A program made the translations under genes and the position numbers. A model generated the notes under the pieces. That model was given only the letters and a program-made list of their open reading frames with translations. It was not told where the DNA came from and did not search any database. 64,000 nt of DNA from Aquatica leii (Eukaryota > Arthropoda > Insecta > Coleoptera > Lampyridae), in contig CM069435.1 of the NCBI GenBank assembly GCA_035610365.1, positions 9,822,001 to 9,886,000 of the forward strand, given 5' to 3'. Of this stretch, positions 24,871 to 36,769 are shown piece after piece (positions within the stretch are counted from its first letter, which is position 1; each line of letters starts with the position of its first letter).

Positions 24871-25639
24871 TTCTCTATTTTGATACAATATTTAATATTT
24901 TTCGTATAAATTTAATTTTAAAACAACAATGGGAAACTTTTATATTTTATTGAATTGGCAACACTTTGATATATTGAAATTTATGTGTTAACCTAAAATC
25001 TCATACAAAATAATCTCTTTATACCTTTATAAGTAAATAAATAAGTAAATAACTAAATTTTTATTTTATCTTGGCATAAAAATCTGAATTTCAATTGATA
25101 AGGTCCAATAATTGTGATTTTTTTTCATGTAACGTCAACTTACGATGCAGAGATACCAACTTTGAAAAAACTAACATTACTAAAATTCGTGTAAGAATTT
25201 GTTTATTCTTACACGGATTTTAGTGTAAGAATCGCTAATTCTCATGTCGAAATAGAGAAAATTATTTTATACGTACCGTCTGAGAGAAAAAGAATAGAAA
25301 ATTGTACATCATAATCTGATCGATTCCTAATGACAATGACGTTTCTATTGTCAACTTTAAGAATTGTTAAGCGACTTTAATAAAAAAAATTGATTTTGAA
25401 ATATTACTTTGCAGAATTTTTTATTTTTATAAATGATTTTTTTGGCAAAAATATGAGATACTGCTTGGACAGAAACTTCTACAGCTAATACAATTTCTTC
25501 AACTGGAAATTTTTTTGGAGCACATTTAGATAAAACAGTTTTTTTTGTAGAGAACAATGATCGTAAAAATAAATTAATCATAGTATTGGATTTCACTTTT
25601 GTATTAACAGCCTTTTATAGAGTTTTCACGGGTTATTTT
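24871..25639. other. Unassigned spacer with a strong hairpin
   Basis: No gene recognised. TTTTCTCTATTTTGATAC near 24880 and its near complement at about 25245 could be ends of a ~400-bp non-autonomous element that contains the hairpin at 25180-25223. Confidence 0.35.
25180..25223. repeat. Perfect-loop hairpin, 19-bp arms
   Basis: Left arm CTAAAATTCGTGTAAGAAT (25180-25198), loop TTGTTT, right arm ATTCTTACACGGATTTTAG (25205-25223). The arms pair with one mismatch. Role unknown; it may be the core of a small inverted-repeat element. Confidence 0.7.
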
Positions 25640-26870
25640 TCTATTAGAGTTTTTCATTTTGGATAATATCTGTGTGGTCGATTTCTCAGAAAGTGAGGTT
25701 TCGTCGCACTGAAATCAGGTTTTGAAAGCGCAATCAGTCAGTCTATGCCAAGCTCTGAAAATGTTGACTGCGATAAAAACTCAGCTTGTGAGAAAACGTG
25801 AAGTTAACTTTGCTATAGTGAAAAAAAAATGGTGACTAAAAATTGCGCCGTGAAGTCTGATGTGACACTGATGGATAAAGCTACTTTTTAAATCTCTGGT
25901 AAAGGAAAACTAGAATCTCGGTTAATATTAAAAGAATTTTAAATTAATTTAATGGATTTTCTAATTTTTTGCTGATAGTAATAAGAAACACTATCTTAAA
26001 TGTTAGTGTTTTCAAACAAAATTTGATGACCCCTTTTTAGCACGTGTTACGCCACCGCTGACTTAGAAGATTGTTTAAGACGACTACGTCTGAAAACGAA
26101 TTCTCACGCTTCTACTCGTATCTCCAATGAATAAAAAGGAGCAACGTTCTTCACTAGACTTAAGAATTGATTCAATTTAGGAAGAGTAGAAAATGTAATA
26201 ATGTTGTATTTAATAGATTGTTCAAACTTTTTATAATGTAATTGTTAGCGACTGGTTAGATAATTTAACTTTTTTTAAGATTTTGGGGTTGACTTAGAAA
26301 AGCAGCTCTAAAGAATTCACTAGTGATAATTTTTGAAAAAAGTGATGATGAGACAATCCGTTTATCAAGCTGAATGTGATAATGAACCATCTTCATTTCG
26401 AGTGACTAAAAGCTTCAAAAATGGTAAAGAGGAGTTCCTTTATAATTCCATAGTAGAACGAATATTTTGACCAAGCGAGAAATGTTTCATTACCTAAGCT
26501 TTAGGTAAAATGTGGATAAAACTTTATTCTCAAAATCTTCTATAACTATATTAGCAACAACCGGTGAAAACGTAGTACCCTTGGTGGCTTTTGATATTTG
26601 TGAGTAAAAGTAAAATATGTAAACGTCAAACTGTTTTCAATATTAGTTAATAATGTTAATTGAATCAGGTACAGGCACGTTAAAAAAAAAGATTCGATAT
26701 CAAATCTAATCAGAATGTCAGTCGGTTGCAAACGGTTATGCAACTTCTGAAGAAAATCCCTAGAATTGAGTATAAATGACTCAGTTTTTCCTCCTAAGAG
26801 TTTCAATAAACTTGCAAAATACTTAAAGATTGGAGTGACTTTATATGTATATGTCAATTGAGTCAACTCT
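25640..26870 (-). pseudogene. Penelope-like element fragment (RT to GIY-YIG tail)
   Basis: The ORF at 26866-26546 (minus) reads GGKTESFILNSRDFLQKL and NRLQPTDILIRFDIESFF, a hallmark of the Penelope RT. Downstream sense sequence to 25980 matches the family tail of the fragments at 14230 and 24069, including a GIY-YIG end. Broken by frameshifts. The terminal region 25680-25710 is like the end at 14230-14300. Confidence 0.75.
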
Positions 26871-26879
26871 TAAATACGG

Positions 26880-27003
26880 CGAAGAGCGTTATTCGTATTA
26901 AGGAGCATTAAAGATGTAGTCGTCTTAAACAACCTTCTAAGTGAGCTGTGGCGAAACGGATGCTAAAAACAGGTCATGAAATTATATTTGAAAAAATTCA
27001 AAA
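26880..27003 (+). pseudogene. Penelope GIY-YIG C-terminal scrap, opposite strand
   Basis: The plus strand encodes a degraded ...KQPSK(stop)AVAKR...KTGHEIIFEKIQ, the C-terminus of the endonuclease domain. It abuts the minus-strand Penelope fragment ending at 26870, giving another head-to-head arrangement of this family. Confidence 0.55.
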
Positions 27004-27007
27004 TTCT

Positions 27008-28022
27008 TTTAACTCTCATTTAGTAAGGTGGGGTATTTCCAGACCCCAACAGAATATTAGATATGTGCAACTGCTATTTGGTCTTATTACTGTTAAGCCT
27101 TGAGTAGCTGTTTTAGTTGTTCTCCAGCTGGGGATGCGTTAGGAACTCTGTGCACGATTAGTAGTGCCCTTTATTTATGTTAGAAGACTAAAAATCGCAG
27201 GTGCGGTCTGACCAGACTCCACCTTCCCAATTTATATTCATAAGTTAACTGATATAATATTGGAACTGGAAAGACAACAACGAGAAGAAGATGAATCATT
27301 GTCATACTATGATGGCACTTGTAGCGAGGTCGAAGATAATATATGCCATACGATGTGGAAGAAGACGAATTTCACGTGCTTCCGGAAGACGAGATTGATG
27401 TACCTGATTATTTACTCCAGTTTGTCCTCACTGATAATGATGATAGAAATTTCGTTCTTGGAAAGAATAAAGAAACGATACGGACTAATTTTCCCTTTAG
27501 TTAGAGGAGTCCAAGGACACCGGTCAAGAACATAATAACGCACCTTTGAGGAGTAGCAAGTGACGTTTGTGACAAGACAAGTGAGTTATGACTATTTTAA
27601 TGATAAACTTTAGACTTTTAGTAAAAAACACCAATAAAGAGATATTATGTTTAGTGGCATAACACCAATTTGTTCAATACTATATAGATCCTACCGACAA
27701 CGTTGAAATGCAAGGTTTTATAGGTATGGTGTACTAAAAAATTCTGGCCTGAATATTGTTGACCTAAATATTGCTGACATCTTTTCTAAAATATACGAGC
27801 CTTCATTGTTTCGCTGTCTTACGGGCATTGAGGTGTGATTCAAAACAAACCCGCGAAGAAAGGAAAAGGAATGCTGCATTCCGTGGGTTTTGGAATATAC
27901 TCTGTAGTAACTGTGCCAATTATTACACTCCATCCAAATATGTCACAATTGACGAAACACTTCTCAGTTTTAAAAGGCACTGCTCCTTCATAATGTTCAT
28001 ATCACAAAAACATGACAAGTAA
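27008..28022 (+). pseudogene. piggyBac-like transposase remnant
   Basis: A TTAA near 27008 is followed by a short hairpin GGTGGGGTATTTCC...GACCCC, as in the elements at 5172 and 45205. From 27260 the protein is readable with frameshifts: NDDRNFVLGKNKETIRTNF, then after a gap REERKRNAAFRGFWNI and YYTPSKYVTIDETLLSFKR, whose aspartate in TIDE is the first catalytic residue of the family. It stops at 28022, before the later catalytic positions. Non-functional. Confidence 0.8.
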
Positions 28023-28400
28023 TTAAAAAAATATTATATATTAATTCATTATTTTCCTCTTTGTTTTAGTAGTAATTGTTTTGATCCCAATAGGAGGTCC
28101 AGTGGTGGGCAACAAATTAATTTGCTTTGGATATTATTACTGTCGACGTTTCGCAGACTAAGATGTGTCTGCTTCTTCGGGCTAAATGAAATGTGCAATA
28201 ATTACAATGAAATTTTGACCTGCAACTGCTTACAATGATCGAGTTGGGTCAATTAACCTAAACTTGACAATGAGCTAGCAATATGGAGGGTATCGAATAT
28301 GAAGAAGCATTTGAATCTAATATAAAAACGGTGATATTAACTTTCTTAACACCGGATGAGGTTCACACCAAATTCCCCATTTTTGCCCATATTTTTGTTA
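28023..28400. other. Spacer with a Penelope terminus
   Basis: No ORF. It contains the hammerhead-like motif annotated at 28141-28185, so at least part derives from a Penelope terminal repeat on the minus strand. Confidence 0.4.
28141..28185 (-). ncRNA. Hammerhead-ribozyme-like motif of a Penelope terminal repeat
   Basis: On the minus strand: CCGAAGA, then a 6-bp stem GCAGAC/GTCTGC closed by a short loop, then GAAACGTCGACAG. This matches the hammerhead core CUGANGA - stem II - GAAA except for C at the U4 position. Penelope-like elements are known to carry small hammerheads in their terminal repeats. The U4 change would be expected to weaken or abolish cleavage. Confidence 0.6.
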
Positions 28401-28825
28401 CACATGCTTAATTTTTTTCAAATAACATGAAACTAATTTATATTTGCTTCGAGATCATTCAAGATGGTTCAAGGTAATTACCAGAATATTCTCGAAGCAG
28501 ATAACGTAAGAATATAAACAGTATTCAAAGAAAGATCAAATTTTTAGTTTTCCAATCGATTCGGAAGTGTTAAGAAAACTTTATCGGTTTAAATAAATAA
28601 AGTGTTTAACGCGTGTGTTAAGATAAATAAAGGTGCATCAAATAAAAATAAATAACAGTGTAGATAAAAAGTGCGGACCGTAAGTACCTATTATAGTGAT
28701 AGTAATATATAAATGATTTGTACTTTATTAGTGTTAGTTAAAAGTAGTTATATTTATCATATCCAAATTAAATCGTGTAAATAATGTTTATAAATAAATT
28801 TAGTTTTAAAAATCGTTACAGTGGT
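28400..28825 (+). mobile_element. gypsy 5' LTR end and primer-site region (copy G2)
   Basis: Shares GAGATCATTCAAGATG, GAAGCAGATAA, GGTTTAAATAAATAAAGTG and GTGTGTTAAG with 56640-57000, in order. It ends at a GTTACA followed by GTGGTGTCAAGTGTCGG, the usual gypsy junction of LTR end and primer site. The outer LTR end is not resolved. Confidence 0.6.
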
Positions 28826-30985
28826 GTCAAGTGTCGGGTTACGATCTTAACGTATAAATAAACAAAGAGGTAATTAGTACGTGTCCGCGAGTTTGTTTAA
28901 AGACTGTAATTATAGTTGTTCCAGAAATTTATTAATAAAGAACTGGTCGTTCTTAAAACTTAGTGTTAAAAAATGACTGTATTTATTTGAAGTTCCTGAA
29001 GTAATGGATTTCTGTAACCTTATTTAGAAAAATTGATGACAATTTGCGAAAAATAGAAGTAAGACTATTGAGGAACAAATACAAGTTAGTGTATAGAACC
29101 ACATTAAAACTGTTCAAGAAGAAATGCAAAGCGGTACCTTGAATATAAGAGAAGTGGTAGAAAAGAAAATAAAAAAAGTAGAAAACGGATTACAACAGAG
29201 ATTAGAAGAAAGTTCAAGAACCATAGAAAACAAACTAGAGAAAAATTAGGATAAATAATGCAACTACTGCTTAAAGAAAAAATAAAACAAATGAATTGCC
29301 ACAGTGAAGGAAGCGTCACAAACAAAGATTTAATAATGGACCATTGGGACGAAACCACTAACAAGTTTAAAGTTGCACCTCTAAATTTTGATGGTAAAGT
29401 TCTTATGTCAACCTACCACAAACAGTTTTAAGCCGCAGCTATGGCTAATTGTTGGAGCAACCAAAAGAAAGTGACGTCCTTCATAGCTGCCTTAACCACT
29501 ACCAAAGAAATTAAGAACTCTTAATTTCACGTTTAGCAGTGAGATATGGCAATGCTCATCTTTCACATGTGTACCAAGCCCAAATCAGAAAAGTCTTTTG
29601 AGGTTGGCCAGAATGACACGGATTGTGTATCCTACAGAACCATATACCTTCTTGAAGCAATTGGCTATTCAAACATTCGTGAACGGCCTCCGAGACAACA
29701 AAACGCCACATACTGTACGATTAACTCGACCTAAGACACTAGATGACGCGAAAAAAGAAATACCTACGCTGACATAAAAGCATCAAAGATATAATGCAAC
29801 GTTTATTTTGCGAACAAATAGCTTAGGAAAAAGGCGTGACGTGCTGGAACTGTGAGAAAGTAAAAAAAAGCCCAAATTAAGACCAAAAGAACGTCCGAAA
29901 AACTAGAACAAGTCGACCAAATGAGGCGAAAGTCGACCTCAAGGAGCCATACTCCGCAGATTACCATTCAAATGGAACGGCCTTTGGAACAATTGCTCGA
30001 TGGCAAGGTCAATTCACAAAGTGTTCAGTTACTGGTTGACACAAGAGCAACGAAGACCATTATTCGTGTTAGTGGAAAATGAAAAGACATCACTAGTACC
30101 AGTAGGACGACGTTGGGCGAAAACAAGTTAAAGTGGCCATTAATTTGGGAAATGGAGACCGTCAAGTACAAGTGCCAAAAGGCCAAGACTGGCGCGTTCA
30201 AGTTAAAGTGTTGATCCAGCAGTATCAAGATGTGTTTGCGCTGGAAAGTGATTCCAAAGATCTAACGTAGTAAAACACAAAATTAATACCAAAAACGCTC
30301 GGCCGATAGGACAACATTTACGCCGAATGCCTTTGGCAAAACGAAAAGAAGCTGAGAAAATAATTACAGGTATGGAAAGAGAAGCCGTGATTAAAATTTC
30401 AAATAGTCCATAAGCGTCTCTAGTGGTGCTAGTAAAGAAGAAAGATAGATCAACAAGATTTTGCATAGATTACAAACAACTTAACGGCGTGACCAAAAAG
30501 TATAGCTATTCTTTACCGAGAATTCGGATTTGAAGAGTGGTTACTGGCAGGTGGAATTGGAACCCCAGAACCGTAAAAAAAAGCGTTTACGATTGGAACT
30601 GGTTTGTGGTAGTTCACTGTAATGCCCTTTCGTTTGTGTAACGCTTCTGCAACGTTCGAGCGTTTGATGGACACCCTCTTTCAAGGATTGTCTTGGAAGA
30701 CGTGCTTAGTCTACCTAAACGATGTGATTGTGGTTCAAAGGTCGTTTAAAGAGCACTCGAACAACCTGAAGGAAGTGTTCCAAAAACTATGTAGGGCAAA
30801 TCTAAAACCGATCCCAAAGAATAGCCACGAATCGACGTGTGATGAAAGTTCAGCGCTCCGAAACCTAGAAACCACGTCAAAGTCGATCAAAAATCAAGGT
30901 AATGTTGACGCCAGACGGTCAACAAAGAATATTATCTGAGCATTATGCGGCGTTTGAGAAGAGAAAATTTGTTCAAAAAAGACCA
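28826..30985 (+). pseudogene. Ty3/gypsy gag-pol remnant (copy G2)
   Basis: Degraded reading on the plus strand. Gag-type sequence (VNGLRDNKTPHTVRL, TRPKTLDDAKKEI) occurs at 29.6-29.8 kb, the equivalents of which are in frame at 58.1 kb. A protease-like VDTRATKTII lies near 30050. RT follows: VLIQQYQDVFALESD, FTIGTGLW(stop)FTVMPF, RLCNASATFERLMDTL and CLVYLNDVIVV (30622-30760), where the catalytic box reads YLND instead of YLDD. Stops every few codons. It ends near 30980 without RNase H or integrase. Confidence 0.85.
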
Positions 30986-31180
30986 GATTTGTGGAAAGAA
31001 AACTCTTGAATTTTGCTCCAACTGAGTATTTTCTGTTTCCAAAACTGAAATTACCACACCCGTTTTCAGTCGATAGAATAGATTGGATCATTCATTGGCG
31101 TACAAGACGACAAGATAAATTAATAATAAAGTACGTATGCGGTTTTGCTTGTACCAATCTTAAAACGCACTCAAACTAAT
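30985..31180 (+). pseudogene. Possible mariner transposase scrap
   Basis: A 62-codon ORF contains NFAPTEYFLFPKLKLP, reminiscent of the mariner C-terminal block (PDLAPTDYHLFPKLK type), followed by unrelated sequence. It is too short for certainty and could be coincidence within gypsy/Penelope debris. Confidence 0.35.
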
Positions 31181-31289
31181 GTTTCCATAATTTGCAAGAA
31201 GAAATTGAACGTGCAGCATTTGATGATAAGTTAGAAGTGACAAAAACATGTTTTAAAATGGCGATGATATCTAACTTCACATTAAATAA

Positions 31290-33200
31290 AAGCCAAGCCA
31301 AGATTTGCTGGGTCTTAAACCGTTTTCTCGGTTCATATTACATGGACGTTTTTCTATTTCCACAGCCTCGTGGATTATTCAAAGTTCAGCGTGTGTCCTT
31401 GGTTCGACACGTGTTCTGCCACTGCTGATTTAGTTATTCTGCGGCGTTTGCAGTCAGCCATATGTTCTTTTACTCTAACTTCAATAGAACTTCCCGTCTG
31501 ACCTATATAACTTGATCCACAGGAACAAGGAATTTTGTAAACTCCCTTGTTTGTCTTTAGCAGAGGTAAACCAGATGTTCAGGGTATCTTTAGTCGTAAA
31601 GACAGTTTTAATATTATGTTTCTTTAGCACCCTTCTTATTTTGTCTGCCGAATCCATACAGTATGGTAAATAAACGGTGCTAGTAGGAGGTGATAAGTCT
31701 TCATTGACTTTCGGATTTATTGCTCTTTTGTTGTGGGGACTCCAACAGTGTTTCCTTTTACTTTTGTAGATTTTCATTATCTGACACACGTATAGCTCTT
31801 TTGGCTAAAGTATGCAAAACAGTATTCTTCTGTACTGGATGGTGGTGAGATTCGGCGTTTAAGTATTCATTAGTGTGCGTTTTCTTTCTGTAAACGGAAT
31901 TTTCCGTTATTTTTCTTTATCACCAGTACATCAAGAAAGGCTGCTGTTATGTTCTAATTCCATAGTAAATTTAATGCTATTATGTGCAGAGTTTAGATGT
32001 TGAAAGAAATGATTTAGTTTATCTTTGCCATGAAGCCATACAACAAACGTATCATCAACATATCTGAACCAAGTTTTTGGTTTTAACTCAACATTTTTCA
32101 TAATTTCAATTTCAAAATATTCCATGTAAATATTGGCTATAACTGGAGAGAGCGGTGAACCCATGAGCGCTCCTTCTACTTATTTAAACAAGTTGTCGTT
32201 ATATCTGAAACAAGTGTTTTTAAGACAGAGTTCGATGAGGAGAACTTCTTCTTTAGTAATTTTCTCCTTGAGCAAAAACAACACTTGGTCGACCGGGACT
32301 TTAGTAAAAAGAGATGCCACGTCAAAGCTGACAAGTTCTTAATTTTCTCTACAAATTCTGTAGAACCTTTAATGTGAGTTTCTGTATTTCCTGTCAACGG
32401 GAAGAGTTTTACAGCTAGATAACGTGCTAACAATTGGGTTGGTGAATTGATGGTGCTCACTATCGGTCGAAGCGGGACTCCTTCTTTGTGTATCTTGGGA
32501 AGACCGTAGATTCGTGGCATAACTGGATTTTTGACAATCAAAGTTTGTTTCTTGTTAATATCTATAGTAGTGGAGTTTTTGATGGCAGAGTTTACCTTAG
32601 TGCATAAGGAGTTTAAAGGGTTTCTCTGTAGACGTATGTAGCAATCTTCTGAGAGTAAGTTCGTCATTTTGTTGTCGTAATCTTGTATGTTCATAACGAC
32701 TATAGCGTTTCTTTTATCTGCTCTCAATACTAAAATGTCTTTATTCTCACGCTTAGCTGCTTCTCTCTCATGTCTGTTAATATTAGGGCGTAGCGGTATT
32801 GCTTTTCTTACAATGTTGCAAACATCTTGTCGAAGATGATCAGATCAGAGATCTCCTTAGGTAGAGTGCTTATTGCAGCTTCTACTCCACATACTGTATC
32901 TTCTATTGGAGTTGTCTTAGGCGTACCGGCGTAGTTAAAACCCTTCTTTAGCAAGGATGTGATCTGTGCATCCAAAATCGTATCTGTTAGGTTGACAATT
33001 ACTTTATAGTCGTCTAACGTTTTCTTAGGGTGTGAAGGATGTAATCGCTCGAATTTCTTAGTTTGCTTTATTTTTGATTGTTCGTAAATCTTGTTTGCTT
33101 GTATCGTACTGATAGCATCTATTTTTACGAGTGTTTTAATTTGTTAGACAAAGTTAAATGTAGCTTGTATAACTGTAGCTAGGTCTGTAAGTAGCTTTTT
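31290..33200 (-). pseudogene. Penelope-like element, left arm of a head-to-head pair
   Basis: Minus-strand coding: VLRADKRNAIVVMNIQDYD and [20 protein letters not shown] (32727-32340), VSFDVASLFTKVPVDQVLF (frameshifted), GSPLSPVIANIYMEYFE and WFRYVDDTFVVWLHGK with an intact YVDD box (32164-31931), then the linker and a GIY-YIG domain (SSYIGQTG type) near 31500. Several frameshifts and stops. The C-terminal part has a short deletion relative to the right arm, and it ends near 31290 after KSWL. Confidence 0.9.
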
Positions 33201-33281
33201 TTCTTTTGGCGCAAACGATCTAAAGATCTAGTTTGTAAAAACACCTCCTCGCCATAGAGGCTTATAATATAAAATCTTAAG

Positions 33282-36200
33282 CTTTGATTGTCAAAAATCC
33301 AGTTATGCCACGAATCTACGGTCTTCCCAAGATACACAAAGAAGGAGTCCCCCTTCGACCAATAGTGAGCACCATCAATTCACCAACCTAATCGTTAGCA
33401 CGTTATCTAGCTGCAATACTCTTGTCGTTGACAGGAAATACAGAAATTCACATTAAAGATTCTACAGACTTTGTAGAGCAAATTAAGAACTTCCGTATAA
33501 CAAAAAAAGATATCTTAGTCAGCTTTGAGGTGGTATCTCTTTTTACTAAAGTCCCGGTCGACCAAGTGTTGTTTTTGCTCAAGGAGAGAAGTACTGAAGA
33601 AGAAGTTCTGTTCATCGAACTCTGTCTTAAAAACACTTATTTCAGTTACAAGGACAACTTGTTTAAACCAGTAGAAGGAGCGGTCATTGGTTCACCGCTC
33701 TCTCCAGTTATAACCAATATTTACATGGAATAATTCGAAACTGAAATTATGAAAAATGTTGAGATAAAACCAAAAGCTTGGTTCAGATATGTTGATGATA
33801 CGTTTGTTGTATGGCCTCATGGCAAAGATAAACTAAATCATTTCTTTCAACATCTAAACTCTGCACATAATAGCATTAAATTTACTATGGAGTTAGAACA
33901 TAACAGCAGTCTAGCCTTTCTTGATGTACTGGTGATAAAGAAAAATAACGGAAAATTGAGGCATTCCCTTTATAGAAAGAAAACGCACACTAATAAATAC
34001 TTAAACGCCGAATCTCACCACCATCTAGTACAGAAGAATACTGTTTTGCATACTTTAGCCAAAAGAGCTATACGTGTGCCAGATAATAAAAATCTACAAA
34101 AGTAAAAAGAAACACTGTTGGAGTCCCTACAACAAAATGGATACGGGTTCAAAGAGATCCAAAACGCATGGAAAAGAGCAATAAATCCAAAAGTCAAAGA
34201 AGACTTATCACCTCCTACTAGCACCGCTTATTTACCGTACTGTATGGGTTCGACAGACAAAATAAGCAGGGTGCTAAAGAAACATAATATTAAAACTGTC
34301 TTTACGACTAAAGATACCCTGAACACCCGGTTTACCTCTGCTAAAGACAAACAAGGGGCTCTAAAACATTCTGGAGTTCACAAAATTCTTTGTTCCTGTG
34401 GATCAAGTTATATAGGACAGACGGGACGCTCTATTGAAGTTAGAGTAAAAGAACATATGGCTGACTGCAAACACCGCAGAGTTACTAAATAAACAGTGGA
34501 AAAGACGTGTGAAACCAAAGACACGCGCTGAGCTTTGATCAAACTAAAGTGTTGGCTAGAACTCCTTTCTACTTTGTTACATGCCAAACTTAACACAAAG
34601 TCACGGCCTGCAATGTAGTAACATAAACGGGGTGTGCCACTAGCTCAATGGAGAAGGGGGTGGGTTGTAATTTAAAATTCCGTGAAAAATTGGAAACGCG
34701 ATCGTCGTAAAATTGGACTAGAACGGTAAAATAGTCAAAAATCGGTAAGGGCGCCAATCAAGGTTTTTTATAAGGGGTAGCTTTCAAACCCCTGATTATC
34801 CGAAAGCTCATCTGGTTGGTTACAACCCCAGAACTTACCTTGAGTTGTAACTATTCTGAAAAACACTTAAAAACAAAAATTTATGTATGCGGCGCTAAAT
34901 GAATAAAAGCTCTTTACATTTAACAATTTAACATTTATTGATTAAATATTTAAAACAAAAACAAAAAAAAATAACAATAATGAATAGTAAACAAATTTTA
35001 ATAAAAGAAATGAAATAATCTTAAGCAAAACAAGAATGAACAATCTACACACAAAACATTAAACCAAAATTTATAAAAAGAAAATGCTACTACAATAGCG
35101 TTAACTCGACGTTTTCAAATAAAACATAACGCAAATAAATCTCAAGGCCTTGTCCGCATAATTATAACAAACCATTCAAATAACTAACAAAAAAAAACAA
35201 TACAGGTTATAAAATATATGTCCGAACTTTAAGTAGTAGTAGTTTATAAGTCGTTACATTATCATATATTCGGAATACGATTTACTTTTCAAACGCACCA
35301 AAACAAAGTTATCTTACTTTAATTTCACGCAAACACTTTAAGTGTTCATTAAAATAATTAAACTTGACGTTAGTCGTAATTCAATTGGCTCAAAATCAAA
35401 GCTTTTACTGCATTTTAATCGCGGGTCACTGCACGATAATAACCAAAATCGATAAATACCTTTTTTTTACTTAATTGGAGATACCAGATAAGCTGCGGAT
35501 CCAGTGGTTTTCAAAAGCTACAACCTCAGATGGACTTCGGCTGCTCCCCAAAAGTATCGTAATTGGAAATGGGCTCGATGGGATCCCCAAATAATAGAAC
35601 ACCAACGGAAGATTTATCTCACATTCTAATTTTATAACCGCACACCGGCGAAATTAGGATTTTACCACATACCACCTCAACATTAAATCCTACAAACGTA
35701 ACAGTTTATGTCTTAGAAATCATGAATTTTATACAAGCCGTACTATACGAAATTTGAAGAAAATTAACATTTTTTTTTCTCCACCACACTTAATTTTCAC
35801 GATTTCTGATTAACTTCCGCGGTTCTACATAACGTCAGAGGGTAAATTACCCTACTCCTCCACTACATCTCACGGTTACCGGTATTTGTCATTGCGACCA
35901 ACGATAGAATCCTCCTTCAACCCTAAAAAAACCAAACTTTTCAAAGACTTCGTATCCCCTACTTAACTAATTGCATGTGCGCAGTAAAATCGTGGTAAAA
36001 GAACGAACATTAAACAAACGAAAAAAACAAGGATGAAAATTATAATTAGTCGCGTGCATCTTGGCACGTAGACCTTGACAATATTTCTCACCAAAAATGC
36101 TGAGACTCGCGTTTTTGCAGGTGGCTTATGATAGTGCTTAATCAAAAATAGAACTCAGCCTAAACAAGAAAAATGGATCAACTTACATTCACAAAGGAAG

Positions 36201-36560
36201 TCGTAAATTATATTGAATTGTTATTTTACGAAGATAACTAAGTAAAGTACTAAATCAAAAACAAAACTACGGATCTTTATGCATTCAAAAGAAAATATCA
36301 ATAATGATTGAAAACAACTTGAAATACCAATAAACTTAAACCACACAAATAACGAGCAAAACGTTCTTGATGCTAATACTAAATTAATCAATCGCAACAA
36401 AAAAAAACTTACGGGGTCTTTTACAAAGAAAATCAAACGCAGGTTACAACTTTCCCAGACTAATCCGCGAAGCTGTGGAAATAGAAAAACGTCCATGTAA
36501 TATGAACCGAGAAGACGGTTTAAGACTCAGCAAATCTTGGCTACCAGTATTATATCCTCA
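33282..36560 (+). pseudogene. Penelope-like element, right arm of the pair (split by an LTR)
   Basis: Plus-strand coding is better preserved than the left arm: from [14 protein letters not shown] (33305) through VSFEVVSLFTKVPVDQ, GSPLSPVITNIYME, one stop, then WFRYVDDTFVVWPHGK, the linker, and GIY-YIG (CSCGSSYIGQTGRSIEVRVK) to 34492. Coding resumes after the inserted LTR at 36453: IREAVEIEKRPCNMNREDG and LRLSKSWLPVL. RT and endonuclease motifs are intact, but scattered stops and the LTR disable it. Its N-terminus is missing: homology to the left arm begins at 33282. Confidence 0.9.
34575..36448 (-). mobile_element. Solo LTR, 1.87 kb, with 4-bp target duplication
   Basis: Starts TGTTACATGCC and ends CAGGTTACA. 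It is flanked on both sides by ACTT (34571-34574 and 36449-36452), and Penelope coding continues across the gap, so the borders are exact. No gag or pol inside. A GGCGCC lies near 34750, close to the left end, suggesting the LTR is on the minus strand. Otherwise non-coding AT-rich DNA. Confidence 0.8.
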
Positions 36561-36718
36561 AAGACAAAGATCGACCTTCTTGGAAAGGACACAAACACTT
36601 ACTCCGAGTAATAACGAAGTCAGTCAAGCGGTAACGGAAAGATAAGGTCCGTTAATCACGCTAATCGCTATTGGTATAAATATCGTCATTTACACTTTTT
36701 CTTTGAGTGACATTTACC

Positions 36719-36758
36719 ACTCTGAAGATGCAAGCTACAATGTCTTGCGAAACGTCAG
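36719..36758 (+). ncRNA. Hammerhead-ribozyme-like motif, 3' end of Penelope right arm
   Basis: CTGAAGA (36722-36728), a 5-bp stem GCAAG/CTTGC (36730-36734 with 36744-36748), then GAAACGTCAG. The core nucleotides CUGANGA and GAAA are all present at the spacing expected of the minimal hammerheads known from Penelope terminal repeats. It lies about 170 bases after the end of the endonuclease ORF. Confidence 0.68.
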
Positions 36759-36769
36759 TTTGTTTGGGT

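Noticed and set aside
31290..36560. Fold-back DNA transposon
   Set aside because: The arms encode Penelope RT and GIY-YIG, with a hammerhead-like end, so the inverted layout comes from Penelope copies.
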